DNA of 64,000 nt from Bradyrhizobium sp. LTSP885 (GTDB lineage Bacteria; Pseudomonadota; Alphaproteobacteria; Rhizobiales; Xanthobacteraceae): the NCBI RefSeq assembly GCF_000938305.1, contig NZ_JYMT01000035.1:14751-78750 (forward strand), written 5' to 3'. The notes below the pieces were generated by a model, which was given only the letters and a program-made list of their open reading frames with translations, made no database searches and was not told where the DNA came from. The position numbers were made by a program, and so were the translations under genes. Of the stretch, positions 51,828 through 60,281 are shown piece by piece. Each line of letters begins with the position of its first letter. The stretch's first letter is position 1.

Positions 51828-52250
51828 CTACTCGGCGATCATCTCGCCGGAGCCGCCGAACTCAGCCGGAAAATCCTTCAGCTTCGGCAAACCATCGCGT
51901 ATCGGCAGGACCGCCTCGGCATAGTTGACGTGGACACCAGGGGTGAAGGTCAGAGTCGGGATCGTTGCCGTGAAGACGTCGACAAGCCCGAGCGTCGGAT
52001 GGTTGGTCATCAGATGACCACCGCATTTGGTGCAATATTTGCGCTGGCTCATCTCTGTCTTCTCGAATGCCGCGATATGCTGCGCGCCCTTTGTCACCTC
52101 CACCGCTTCGGGCTTCCAAAGGCTGAACGCATTTACGGGACCCCCGGACCAGGAACGGCACGAACGGCAATGGCAGTAGCCCATCGCTTCCGGATCCCCC
52201 GTGACCTGCAGTTCGACGGCGCCGCAAAAGCAATTTCCAGTGTGCTTCAT
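51828..52250 (-). CDS. GFA (glutathione-dependent formaldehyde-activating) family protein
   Basis: A 140-residue CENP-V/GFA-fold protein. Zinc sites: GNCFCGAVELQ near residue 8, GYCHCRSCRSWSG near residue 25, and KYCTKCGGHLM near residue 72. The family name comes from Gfa, but many members have no shown formaldehyde role. Stands alone. Confidence 0.9.
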   Translation of the reverse strand: MKHTGNCFCGAVELQVTGDPEAMGYCHCRSCRSWSGGPVNAFSLWKPEAVEVTKGAQHIAAFEKTEMSQRKYCTKCGGHLMTNHPTLGLVDVFTATIPTLTFTPGVHVNYAEAVLPIRDGLPKLKDFPAEFGGSGEMIAE

Positions 52251-52600
52251 CAGTCAGTTCTCCATGGGTGAATTGATCAGATCAGCTCTCACAGCAGATC
52301 CTCCATTCAATCGATCGTAGAATGGAGTGCGCCCTTTATTGCTTAGGTGATTTTCGGGCTATCACACTGTGCTCAACTGCAGACGGGATCCTCAGCACGA
52401 GTGGGAGGTTACATGAGAGCCCGCGCCGCTGTCGACCGTCTTGGGCAGGATACGGACGGACAGCAAACCAATGGCTTGCACGATAGTGATCAGAAGTGTG
52501 AGGCAGGCCACAGAGTTACAGGTGCAATACTGCAACACATTCGCCGCGCCGGACTAAATGACGGCGCGGCGAATGGACGTGTGAACTCATTGCTTCATTG
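52251..52600. other. Intergenic region, no gene seen
   Basis: 350 bases between the GFA gene start and the end of the regulator at 52601. Contains the stem-loop at 52538-52575 listed next. A plus-strand frame from 52347 looks like a chance ORF. Confidence 0.4.
52538..52575. terminator. Perfect 14-bp stem-loop downstream of the regulator gene
   Basis: Arms 52538-52551 and 52562-52575 (CATTCGCCGCGCCG and its complement) with a 10-base loop, about 25 bases past the stop of the minus-strand gene at 52601. No T-run, so it may act as a terminator, an RNA-stabilising end or a protein site. Confidence 0.5.
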
Positions 52601-53182
52601 TCAGCGCCGGTGGTCCTTCACCGGAACCGGATGCGACGTGGCAAATCCATACAGAAGCGCCAGTCGGTCCAAGCATTCTCTGAAACGCCGCGCAAAATAG
52701 TCCTGCCAACGCTGCGTGTGCAGTCCGCGCCTCTGCCCAACCTGTTCCATGGTCATGCCGAGAATCAGGACGTCGCGCACGAGCATCGAGCCGTCGGCGC
52801 CAAGCTCATGCTCGGCACGGTTCAACCTCAGGGCCGACTGACGCTGTCCCTCCGTGATCGGCTCACGCCGCTGACCTCCGTCTACATAGTCGCGTGTGGT
52901 ATCCACCGCGCGCGGGCCCCGCTCAGCCCTCTCCCAATCGCCCTGGAAAGCACGGCCGCCTCGATACTGCGCATCGTCGATCTGGCGGTGAGCATGCAGC
53001 CGCCCAAGCGGATCGTTTCGGATCGAGCGCAGCGCGATGATTGTCTCACCCAGCTCAAGCCCGAGGGGATCGTCGACCTCGACGGTCGCCACCTCGGCGT
53101 TATAGGGCAGATCCTGGGACCGGCGGTCATGCGCCTGGACTGGATCATATGGTTTTCGGCGTCTGGCTCGCGGCACGGACAT
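52601..53182 (-). CDS. Phage-like regulatory protein with C-terminal helix-turn-helix
   Basis: A 193-residue basic protein starting MSVPRARRRKPYDPVQAHDR. The C-terminal half (QRQSALRLNRAEHELG, MLVRDVLILGMTMEQVGQRR, FRECLDRLALLYGF) is a helical block like the DUF6456-type DNA-binding region of alphaproteobacterial regulators. An AAGGAG lies immediately before the ATG, closer than ideal; the frame is open to 53254. An opposing frame of similar length on the plus strand lacks these features. It lies downstream of the GcrA-like gene on the same strand. Confidence 0.7.
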   Translation of the reverse strand: MSVPRARRRKPYDPVQAHDRRSQDLPYNAEVATVEVDDPLGLELGETIIALRSIRNDPLGRLHAHRQIDDAQYRGGRAFQGDWERAERGPRAVDTTRDYVDGGQRREPITEGQRQSALRLNRAEHELGADGSMLVRDVLILGMTMEQVGQRRGLHTQRWQDYFARRFRECLDRLALLYGFATSHPVPVKDHRR

Positions 53183-53274
53183 TCTCCTTGATGCCTGATG
53201 GAGGGCGCGCGGACAGGTGCTTCCGCACGATTGCGATCGGGAACCGAAGTCCAATGGTCAGGAGGTGAATCGCC

Positions 53275-53835
53275 TCAGATCGCGCCGATAGCGCGAAGCC
53301 AGTCGATGCTCAGCACCGGCCTCGCCAGCAGCTTCGGGTTGCGGCTCAGCTCGAAATGGGGCGTGCAATAGCTCGACCCAGGCTGGCACGGATGCCCACA
53401 ATAGGTGACCACCTCGCCCTCGCTGTCGCCGCCATAGGGATACCGGCAGTCCGCGGGCCCGAGTTCGACCAGCGAAAGATGGCGCGGCACAACCTCGGCG
53501 CAGCGAAGCTTGGGCAATTCCACGGTTTCCGAGAAGGCTTTCGGCCAGCAAAACACGTCAGCCATCGGCCCGGCACGAACCTCCCGAAGGGATTGAAGGC
53601 TGGGGCGCTCCGGCGAGGACGGTTGGGGCCGGTCCGCTCCCCCCGGTAGGGACGGCGCGGGCCGATCGAGGCCCCCCAGCCCCATCCGCTGGCCCCGGCT
53701 CAGGGCCGCGTATCTCGTATAGGCCGTATTGAACTTTGCGTTGATCGTGTGAGCAATCTTCGAATAGGACATGCCACGGACCCGAAGATCCCGCAGCGCC
53801 GCCGAATGTTCCGGCAGCCAGTTCGTCATTTCCAT
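53275..53835 (-). CDS. GcrA-like cell-cycle-regulator-family protein
   Basis: A 186-residue protein with an N-terminal GcrA-type helix-turn-helix (ALRDLRVRGMSYSKIAHTIN, then NTAYTRYAALSRGQRMGLGG), a proline-rich linker, and the GcrA C-terminal cysteine/histidine block (GPADCRYPYGG, TYCGHPC, SYCTPHF). GcrA binds sigma-70 and methylated DNA to control cell-cycle genes. This longer accessory form differs from a housekeeping GcrA in the linker and C-terminal extension. AGGAAA lies before ATG 53835. Divergent from the S24 repressor gene. Confidence 0.8.
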   Translation of the reverse strand: MEMTNWLPEHSAALRDLRVRGMSYSKIAHTINAKFNTAYTRYAALSRGQRMGLGGLDRPAPSLPGGADRPQPSSPERPSLQSLREVRAGPMADVFCWPKAFSETVELPKLRCAEVVPRHLSLVELGPADCRYPYGGDSEGEVVTYCGHPCQPGSSYCTPHFELSRNPKLLARPVLSIDWLRAIGAI

Positions 53836-53881
53836 TCCAGATTTCCTGCTTTTCTGTCATTCCGCCGGCGCCGCCCTTTGC

Positions 53882-53929
53882 TTACGATATTCCGAAGGAA
53901 AAGTCAAGCTTGATTTCCGATTATCGTAA
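53882..53929. promoter_or_regulatory. Operator-like dyad and promoter between GcrA-like and S24 genes
   Basis: TTACGATATTCCGAA at 53882-53896 and, on the other strand, TTACGATAATCGGAAA at 53929-53914: 13 of 15 positions match. The second site lies inside the spacer of a possible plus-strand promoter TTGATT (53910-53915), 18 bases, TATGAA (53934-53939). That placement suggests autorepression by the S24 regulator. Confidence 0.65.
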
Positions 53930-53965
53930 CTGCTATGAAGGAGTCAGATTCGAGGAGGATGAATC

Positions 53966-54601
53966 ATGCTTGACGTGGCTATGATCGAACGGGCCCTGGA
54001 AAAGACGGGCAAATCCAAGGGCGGACTTGCCCAGGCGATGGGGGTACGGGCCGGGGCGGTATCCGAAATCCTGTCGGGAATACGGTTGATTAAGGCGTCG
54101 GAGATCGCCCCAATCATGGAATACCTGGAGCTGAACTCGGTGCCCATCATGGGCCGGGTCGGTGCCGGCGCCTCGATCGAGCCGGACCTCGAGCAGGTGC
54201 CGCCCGAAGGCCTTGGTGACGTCGAACTTCCGTTTGCCATGTCGGAGGAGACCATCGCCTTCGAGGTCTCGGGCGATTCGATGCTGCCGAAATACGAGAA
54301 TGGCGACGTCATTATCGTGTTTCGCGAGCAGCGCTATCCGCTGTCGAGCTTTTACGGTGAGGAAGCTGTGGTGCGGCTGAAGAGCGGCGAGCGCTATCTG
54401 AAGACAGTCGAGCGTGGCAGTTCTTCAGGCCTGGTCAATCTCAAGAGTTTCAACGCCAAGCCGATCAATGGCGTAAAGCTCGAATGGATCGGCGAGATTT
54501 ACGTTACGCTGCCGCGCGGTCAGATCGAAAGGTTGCGCGGCAAGACGGCGTCGAAGAACCGCAAGGCCGCCCGGACAGGCGGGCGGTCTTCCGAGAAATA
54601 G
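53966..54601 (+). CDS. XRE-type helix-turn-helix repressor with S24 (LexA/CI-like) autocleavage domain
   Basis: A 211-residue regulator. Residues 5-50 are a helix-turn-helix (SKGGLAQAMGVRAGAVSEIL). Residues 65-185 form the S24 peptidase: cleavage-site region GRVGAGASIEP with an Ala-Gly pair, nucleophile in GDSMLPKYENGD, and general-base Lys in RYLKTVERG. Such proteins self-cleave when stimulated by RecA. The C-terminal tail is basic (KTASKNRKAARTGGR). Short upstream region contains two matching operator-like sites. Not LexA itself, which would have a different DNA-binding domain. Confidence 0.88.
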   Translation: MLDVAMIERALEKTGKSKGGLAQAMGVRAGAVSEILSGIRLIKASEIAPIMEYLELNSVPIMGRVGAGASIEPDLEQVPPEGLGDVELPFAMSEETIAFEVSGDSMLPKYENGDVIIVFREQRYPLSSFYGEEAVVRLKSGERYLKTVERGSSSGLVNLKSFNAKPINGVKLEWIGEIYVTLPRGQIERLRGKTASKNRKAARTGGRSSEK

Positions 54602-54625
54602 CAATCCCACCTGGACGGGCGGGCT

Positions 54626-54650
54626 GATTCGGGCGAGATGAACCCGAATC
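54626..54650 (+). terminator. Stem-loop downstream of the S24 repressor gene
   Basis: Perfect 8-bp arms GATTCGGG (54626-54633) and CCCGAATC (54643-54650) with a 9-base loop, 25 bases past the stop. No T-run follows; weak terminator at best. Confidence 0.4.
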
Positions 54651-54667
54651 GGTCACGTCAGGGGGTA

Positions 54668-54720
54668 TTTTCCGATTATCTGAAATTATTCTTGACATAA
54701 TTCGGAATATCAGTAACAAT
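54668..54720 (+). promoter_or_regulatory. Promoter with two S24-type operator-like sites
   Basis: TTGACA (54692-54697), 17 bases, AACAAT (54715-54720). Operator cores lie at 54668-54683 (minus strand TCAGATAATCGGAAAA) and 54701-54716 (minus strand TTACTGATATTCCGAA), the second within the -35/-10 spacer exactly as at the repressor's own promoter. It would drive the small gene at 54753. Confidence 0.65.
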
Positions 54721-54752
54721 GGCCACTGACCGTCCACATCGAACTTTCGAAC

Positions 54753-55031
54753 ATGCAGTATTTCGTCGTAATGATCGACTATGGCCGCCGCGGCCGTGAA
54801 GCGATCGTCGATCCCGAGATGACACGGCGCGAGGTCGTCGCGCGGGTCGCGTCCGGAGAGTATACCAATATCAGCTTCATCCACGAGGTTGCGGAGTCTT
54901 CGGTTGAGGACATCACGGGCGACATCCTCTCCGAGGCCACCGGCCTGCCAGAAGTCGGCTCGGCCGGCGCCGACTTGCAGGCCGCCGACTTCGATCACGC
55001 CCGCGATCTGCGCAAACACGAGCCTGTCTGA
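54753..55031 (+). CDS. Small protein of unknown function under the operator-like promoter
   Basis: A 92-residue acidic protein starting MQYFVVMIDYGRRGREAIV. It has a beta-strand-like start, then RREVVARVASGEYTNISFIH and an acidic C-terminal helix. I do not recognise a family. It is the gene immediately downstream of the predicted S24-controlled promoter, so it is the best candidate target of that repressor. No signal peptide. Confidence 0.7.
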   Translation: MQYFVVMIDYGRRGREAIVDPEMTRREVVARVASGEYTNISFIHEVAESSVEDITGDILSEATGLPEVGSAGADLQAADFDHARDLRKHEPV

Positions 55032-55204
55032 AGGCAGGCGCGATCACGCGGTGATTTCGAAAATGTGATCCTCACCACGGTTGGGCCATTACGTCCGAAT
55101 TGGAAGCAGACTAGATATGACCCACGCAAAGTCCATTCGGACTGAGCGGAAGTTCGCGCTAGATTAGCGATTCGTTTCTCGGACCGACAGACTCCTGCTT
55201 TCAA

Positions 55205-56359
55205 ATGAACCCGACAACACACGCCGAAATCGTGGCACGCGGTGGCGATCTGCGGATCGCACTGCTGCTTGGCATCGCGAACTGGTTTTTGTTCCTGGAC
55301 CACATCCCCCACGACGCGGTCAGCGCGCTGACCCTGCGCAACTTCGGCTTTAGCGGCGCGACCGACCTGTTCGTGTTCGTCGGCGGTTACGCGGCGACGC
55401 TCATCTACGCCAGAATGACACTGGAACGCGGGTTCCTGGTGGCGGCCACCCGCATCTTCAAGCGCGTGTGGCAGCTCTACGCGGCCTATATCGTGCTGTT
55501 CGTGGTCTATGTTGACCTGATCAGCTACGTCGCGAGCCGAACCGCAGCACCCGAGATATTCAGCGAGTTCAACATCACGGGATTTATCGATCACCCGATC
55601 CGGACGCTGATCTACGGCCTGTTCCTGCAGGCCAAGCCGCTCAATCTCGACGTCCTGCAACTCTTCATTGGCTTGATGGCGTTCCTGCCCGTCATTCTGT
55701 TCGGGTTGCTGCGCGTGCCGAACATGACGCTCGCTGCATCGGTGGCGCTCTATACCGCGGCACGTGTGCTCGACTGGAATCTGGCGTCATATCCGGACGG
55801 GCGCTGGTACTTCAACCCCTTCTGCTGGCAGTTGCTGTTCGTGATGGGCAGCTGGTTCGCACTGATGGGCAAGCGATACAAACGCGTGACCCGAGCGATG
55901 CAGGCCATTCCAGCGCTACGCGCTGCGGCGTTGTTGTATCTGCTGTTCGCCCTGATGCTGACCTCCAGCAGCAGCATCCCGGCACTTGCCGATATGATCC
56001 CGGGCTCGTTGGCCGACGCATTCCTGCCAACCGACAAGGAGAACGTCGCGCCTTACCGTATCCTGCATTTTCTGGCGTTGACTTTCCTGTTCACCCTGTT
56101 GCTGCCGCAGGGGTGGAAAGGCCTGCGATCTTACGGGCTACAGCCGATCATCAAGTGCGGCGAGGAGTGGCTGGCTGTGTTCTGCTCAGGCGTGTTCCTC
56201 TCCTTTGCTGCGCACTTCGTACTGATTACCGGCCCGAACTCGCTGGCGATGCAGATCGTCGTCAGCGTCGCCGGCATCGTGGCCATGACCGGCGTTGCCT
56301 ATTACGTCTCCTGGTCGAAGCGTCAGGACTACAAATCAGCCGTCGGTGCAGGGTCCTGA
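55205..56359 (+). CDS. OpgC-domain multi-pass membrane protein
   Basis: A 384-residue protein with about ten membrane helices belonging to the OpgC/acyltransferase_3-like family. The N-terminus GGDLRIALLLGIANWFLFLDHIPH carries the membrane acyltransferase His near DH; the next element is FSGATDLFVFVGGYAATLIYA. OpgC proteins modify periplasmic glucans with succinyl groups; a neighbouring GH3 enzyme is encoded on the other strand. Start ATG 55205 has no strong SD. No other glucan gene is in view. Confidence 0.85.
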   Translation: MNPTTHAEIVARGGDLRIALLLGIANWFLFLDHIPHDAVSALTLRNFGFSGATDLFVFVGGYAATLIYARMTLERGFLVAATRIFKRVWQLYAAYIVLFVVYVDLISYVASRTAAPEIFSEFNITGFIDHPIRTLIYGLFLQAKPLNLDVLQLFIGLMAFLPVILFGLLRVPNMTLAASVALYTAARVLDWNLASYPDGRWYFNPFCWQLLFVMGSWFALMGKRYKRVTRAMQAIPALRAAALLYLLFALMLTSSSSIPALADMIPGSLADAFLPTDKENVAPYRILHFLALTFLFTLLLPQGWKGLRSYGLQPIIKCGEEWLAVFCSGVFLSFAAHFVLITGPNSLAMQIVVSVAGIVAMTGVAYYVSWSKRQDYKSAVGAGS

Positions 56360-56391
56360 TTGGCGCGCCGCCATTTGAGGCAGGTGGTGGG

Positions 56392-57798
56392 CTAATCGAT
56401 CTCTAGCGTGCGCTTCAGCCGTATCTCACTGTCACGCAGCATGCCGGTATCGAGTGCATCCCGATTAGCTGCGTTGGAGGCGCAGGCGAAGATGCGGTAG
56501 AATTGCGCGCCATCATAGGCGACCAGCAACAGATCGACGCCGGCATTCAACGCCTCCACGACCGCGGTGCAGAAGTCGTGCTGATAAATCGCCCCCATCA
56601 CCAGATCGTCGGTCACGACGATGCCCTGGTAGTTCCAGGTCTTTCGGATCAGCCCATCGATGACGGCCTTCGAATGCGACGCGGGCCGGCCTGGATCAAG
56701 GGCGCCCACGGCGACGTGCCCGACCATCAATCTTGCATCTGATGTCGACAGCACCTCGCGAAAGGGACGCCAGTCGGTCGCTTCCAGTTCACCAATCGGC
56801 GTATCGAGGTCGGCGCTGAAATGATGCGTATCGGCACGCACGCGGCCCAGTCCGGGAAAATGCTTCACCGTTGCGCCGACGCCTGATGCCTCGAGGCCGT
56901 GGATGTAGGCGGCTGCAATCATGCTGACCTTGGCGGGATCATCGGAGATCGCACGCTGGCTGATCAGCGTGTTGAAATCGAACCGGTTCCGCCGCGCCGC
57001 CGGCCGCAAGTCGAGCACCGGTGCAAAATTGAGATTGACACCAAGCGACGCCATCTCCCGTCCGTGGATGCGTCCGAACTCCTCGGCCTTCGCCCGCTGT
57101 TCGTCGGGCGCCAGTTCGGCCAGCGAGGCCAGCGACGGCAATGCCGTCAACGGTGGCGCCAGATGAGAGACAATACCTCCCTCCTGATCTGCCGCGACGA
57201 TCAATGGCGGCAGACCGGCGATCCGCCGTCTGTCCTGCAGCGCTGCGATCTCCGCTTTCAACGCCGCCGCCGTCCTGCCTGCGACATTGTGCCTGGTGAC
57301 GTAGATGCCGGCAATCAAGCCCTGCTCGGCGAGGCGCGCGACCTCGTCGAATGACGAATAGCCGACGATAAAGTGCCGTCCAAGGGATCGCGCACGCGCA
57401 GGCTCGGTCTGAAGAACACTCCGCTTCCGTAGTTCGAACGTGACATGCGAGGTCAGGATTGCAAGTGGCGGCAGGCACCACAACACGACCAGCAGTTTCC
57501 CGGCCCAGCGGCCTCGGCGCCAAGCATCGCGGCGGACCAACGTAAACACGACGGCGACACTTGTGATCGCGAGGAGCAGATTTCCCGTCCCGCGCAGCAC
57601 GACCAGATAGGGGTCGTTGTTATTGACACCTGCAAAGACGAATACGAGCCCGGTGACCCAGACCAGGATAATGCCGATGCGTTTGCCGATGTGCATGGGA
57701 ACGACGAGGGATTGAACGAGGCCGATCGATGTCGCCGTCCGTACCAGACAGGATTTGCGGGCGCGAGCGGATAGGCCGTGTCTGCACACAATCTGCAT
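56392..57798 (-). CDS. Membrane-anchored GH3 glycosidase (NagZ-like)
   Basis: A 468-residue protein with two N-terminal hydrophobic segments (about residues 43-60 and 65-85), then a GH3 catalytic domain. Family marks: DQEGGIVSHLAPP, LNFAPVLDLRPAA, KHFPGLGRVRADTHH (NagZ-type KH-FPG and D-x-H dyad) and GIVVTDDLVMGAI with the nucleophile Asp. Probably a beta-N-acetylhexosaminidase acting on peptidoglycan fragments. ATG 57798 is chosen for its GGAGTTGAGGA SD; ATG 57696 (MHIGKRIG) without SD would drop 34 residues. Convergent end with the OpgC gene, divergent from the two-component system. Confidence 0.85.
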   Translation of the reverse strand: MQIVCRHGLSARARKSCLVRTATSIGLVQSLVVPMHIGKRIGIILVWVTGLVFVFAGVNNNDPYLVVLRGTGNLLLAITSVAVVFTLVRRDAWRRGRWAGKLLVVLWCLPPLAILTSHVTFELRKRSVLQTEPARARSLGRHFIVGYSSFDEVARLAEQGLIAGIYVTRHNVAGRTAAALKAEIAALQDRRRIAGLPPLIVAADQEGGIVSHLAPPLTALPSLASLAELAPDEQRAKAEEFGRIHGREMASLGVNLNFAPVLDLRPAARRNRFDFNTLISQRAISDDPAKVSMIAAAYIHGLEASGVGATVKHFPGLGRVRADTHHFSADLDTPIGELEATDWRPFREVLSTSDARLMVGHVAVGALDPGRPASHSKAVIDGLIRKTWNYQGIVVTDDLVMGAIYQHDFCTAVVEALNAGVDLLLVAYDGAQFYRIFACASNAANRDALDTGMLRDSEIRLKRTLEID

Positions 57799-57987
57799 AA
57801 GAATCCTCAACTCCTGCAGATCGCGCTCGCACCGTTTGCACAAATTCGATCCAAAAGGCGATCCAGCTCCGCTACGCCGATCCCATTGTTGTCTCCCGCC
57901 GCAATTGCCTTGTACAACAGCAGCGCCGACAGATGGCCTCGTGGCGCAGCCGCTGGATAGCGGCGGCATCAGTTTCGGAGAGGACTT
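57799..57987. promoter_or_regulatory. Divergent promoter region: GH3 gene and two-component system
   Basis: 189 bases between ATG 57798 (minus) and GTG 57988 (plus). Both promoters are expected here, so the response regulator is well placed to control the glycosidase gene. No clear direct repeats were found by eye. Confidence 0.4.
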
Positions 57988-58686
57988 GTGACCCACCGCA
58001 TCCTTATCGTCGACGACGACCTGCATATAAGGGAGGTGATCCGCGTCGCCCTGAAGAAGGCAGGAATGACCGTGGCCGAGGCACGTGACGGCAAGGAGGC
58101 GTTGGTCCGGTTCGCCACGGACCGTCCAGACTTGATCGTCCTCGATATCGGCATGCCGGAATTCGATGGCCTCGACGTCTGTCGCGAGATCCGCAAATCG
58201 TCCGACGTGCCGATCCTGTTCCTCTCGGCCCGCGACGAAGAAATCGACCGCGTGCTCGGGCTCGAGATCGGTGGCGACGACTACGTGACCAAGCCGTTCA
58301 GCCCGCGTGAGCTCGTCGCGCGGGTCAATGTCATTCTGCGGCGCCTGACACCGCGCGCGAGTACGACAGAGACCGCCGCGCTGTCCAAAGGACACCTCTC
58401 GGTCGATCCCGAACAGCACGTCGCGGCATTCGCCGGCACGCCGCTCCACCTGACTGCGATCGAGTTTGGAATCCTGCGGGCCTTCCTGACCCGGCCGGCG
58501 TCAGTCTTCAGCCGCGAGCAGATCATGAGCGCCGCCTATCAGCTCAACATCCAGGTCTCCGACCGCACCATCGACAGCCATATCCGGAATATCAGAGCCA
58601 AGCTTGCTGCCGTGAAGTGCGACAATATCATCGAGACCGTTCACGGCGTCGGGTTCAAGCTCGGCCGGTGCGAGCCACAGGCATGA
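57988..58686 (+). CDS. OmpR/PhoB-family response regulator
   Basis: A 232-residue response regulator. Receiver residues: acidic pair in IVDDDLH, phosphorylation Asp in DLIVLDIGMPEFDG, Thr/Ser in LFLSARDEE, Lys in YVTKPFSP. The winged helix DNA-binding domain (residues 130-228) has LTAIEFGILRAFLTRPASVF and DRTIDSHIRNIRAKL. GTG 57988 follows GGAGAGGA. Overlaps the kinase gene by 4 bases. Confidence 0.95.
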   Translation: MTHRILIVDDDLHIREVIRVALKKAGMTVAEARDGKEALVRFATDRPDLIVLDIGMPEFDGLDVCREIRKSSDVPILFLSARDEEIDRVLGLEIGGDDYVTKPFSPRELVARVNVILRRLTPRASTTETAALSKGHLSVDPEQHVAAFAGTPLHLTAIEFGILRAFLTRPASVFSREQIMSAAYQLNIQVSDRTIDSHIRNIRAKLAAVKCDNIIETVHGVGFKLGRCEPQA

Positions 58687-60275
58687 CATCCTTCCGCGCC
58701 CGCCAGAAGTGGCGACCGTCGCTCAGTCTCGTCATCTTCACTGTGCTCGCCCTGGTCGCGACCCTACCACTACTAGGGCTGTTCTTCTTTCGCCTCTACG
58801 ACAACCAGCTCATTCACCAGACCCAGGCAGAGCTGATCGCGCAAAGCCGCGTGCTCGCTGCAATCTACGCTGAAGAAGTGAAGGCGCGCCTGGCCAATGG
58901 GATCCCGCTCGGCGCGGCGGTCCCACCGGAGGCCCTCCCTGATCCGGGTGACCAGGTGACACCGATCCGGCCTGCGCTCGATCTCGCCGGCAACGACCTG
59001 CTGCGACGGCGGCCCGATGCCCTGCCTGCGGCCAACCCGGCGGATCAGGCCTACATCGAGATCGGCGCCCGGTTGACGCCGATCATCCGCGAGACCCAGA
59101 AAGTTACGCTTGCAGGCTTCCGGATTTTGGACCCGCAAGGCGTGGTCATCGCAGGACGTCAGGAGGTCGGACAATCGCTCGCTCATATCGAGGAGGTGGC
59201 GACAGCACTGCGCGGCGAGTATAGCGCGGCGCTACGCATCCGCGTACCCGACAAGCCCCCGCCACCGATCTATTCGATCAGCCGCGGCGTCGGCGTTCAC
59301 GTTTTCTCGGCGATGCCTGTCATCGTCAGCGACCGTGTCGCCGGCGTGATCTACACGTCGCGGACGCCCAGCAATATCTTCGAGCATCTCTATCAGGAAC
59401 GCGGCAAGTTCTTGCTCGCCGGATTGGCCGTGATGCTGGCGACGATCGCGATCGGACTGGTGTTCTCACGTACCATTACGCGGCCGATGCGCGAACTGGT
59501 CGATCGCGCCGTGCGTATCGGCCGCGGCGATCGCAACGCGTTTCAGCCGCTGCAACACTACGGCACACGCGAGTTCGCCCAGCTCTCCGACAGCTTCCTC
59601 GACATGGCCCGTCAAATGTTGCGCCGTTCCGACTACATCGCCAGCTTCTCCGCGCATTTGACACACGAATTGAAATCTCCGCTGACGTCGATCAAGGGTG
59701 CCGCCGAGCTGTTACTGGATTCGCTTCAGAGCAAGTCGGATACGTTGACGCGGACGGAGCAGAAGAATTTTGTCTCCAATATCCTCGGCGACGCCGAGCG
59801 ATTAGATGCGATGAGTCACCGGCTGCGCGAACTGGCCCGCGCGGAAAGTGCCCCGCAGAACGAGCAGACCCAACTCTCCACCGTCATCGAAGGCCTGAAG
59901 AGCCGCTTTCCGACCCGGATCATCACTGCCAGCGGTTGCCTCGAGCGCTCGATCGGCATGTCCGGCGAAAAAGCCGTGATCGTGCTGGCGCACCTCGTCG
60001 ACAACGCCATCCGTCACAACGCGAGGTCGCTCCAGATCGAAGCGACTGATGAAGCCGCCACCATCAGGATCACGGTAAGCAACGACGGCGATCCGATCTC
60101 CGACGCTAACAGCGACAAGATCTTCGACGCCTTCTTCACCACCCGCCGCGATACCGGCGGCACCGGAATGGGGCTTGCGATCGCACAAGCCGTCATGGTG
60201 ACCCACGGTGGCTCTATCGGACTTCTGCCGCCCGACAGAGGCGTCGCCTTCGAGCTGCAGTTTCCCGCTGTCTGA
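58683..60275 (+). CDS. Membrane sensor histidine kinase with HAMP domain
   Basis: A 530-residue kinase: N-terminal membrane helix (LSLVIFTVLALVATLPLLGLF), a periplasmic sensor region of about 210 residues, second membrane helix, HAMP (RTITRPMRELVDRAVRIGRG), HisKA with the phosphorylated His in AHLTHELKSPLTSIKG, and HATPase with N box NAIRHNA, G boxes and TGMGLAIAQAV. The region before the second helix resembles CreC-type sensors. ATG 58683 overlaps the regulator's stop (ATGA). Confidence 0.95.
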   Translation: MTSFRARQKWRPSLSLVIFTVLALVATLPLLGLFFFRLYDNQLIHQTQAELIAQSRVLAAIYAEEVKARLANGIPLGAAVPPEALPDPGDQVTPIRPALDLAGNDLLRRRPDALPAANPADQAYIEIGARLTPIIRETQKVTLAGFRILDPQGVVIAGRQEVGQSLAHIEEVATALRGEYSAALRIRVPDKPPPPIYSISRGVGVHVFSAMPVIVSDRVAGVIYTSRTPSNIFEHLYQERGKFLLAGLAVMLATIAIGLVFSRTITRPMRELVDRAVRIGRGDRNAFQPLQHYGTREFAQLSDSFLDMARQMLRRSDYIASFSAHLTHELKSPLTSIKGAAELLLDSLQSKSDTLTRTEQKNFVSNILGDAERLDAMSHRLRELARAESAPQNEQTQLSTVIEGLKSRFPTRIITASGCLERSIGMSGEKAVIVLAHLVDNAIRHNARSLQIEATDEAATIRITVSNDGDPISDANSDKIFDAFFTTRRDTGGTGMGLAIAQAVMVTHGGSIGLLPPDRGVAFELQFPAV

Positions 60276-60281
60276 TCGGGC

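Noticed and set aside
52598..53191. 197-residue plus-strand frame opposite the regulator at 52601-53182
   Set aside because: No SD, no family pattern, whereas the minus-strand frame has a recognisable helical DNA-binding block.
57799..58449. N-terminal extension of the GH3 gene to 58449
   Set aside because: It would run antisense through the response regulator gene and lacks family features; SD-supported start is at 57798.
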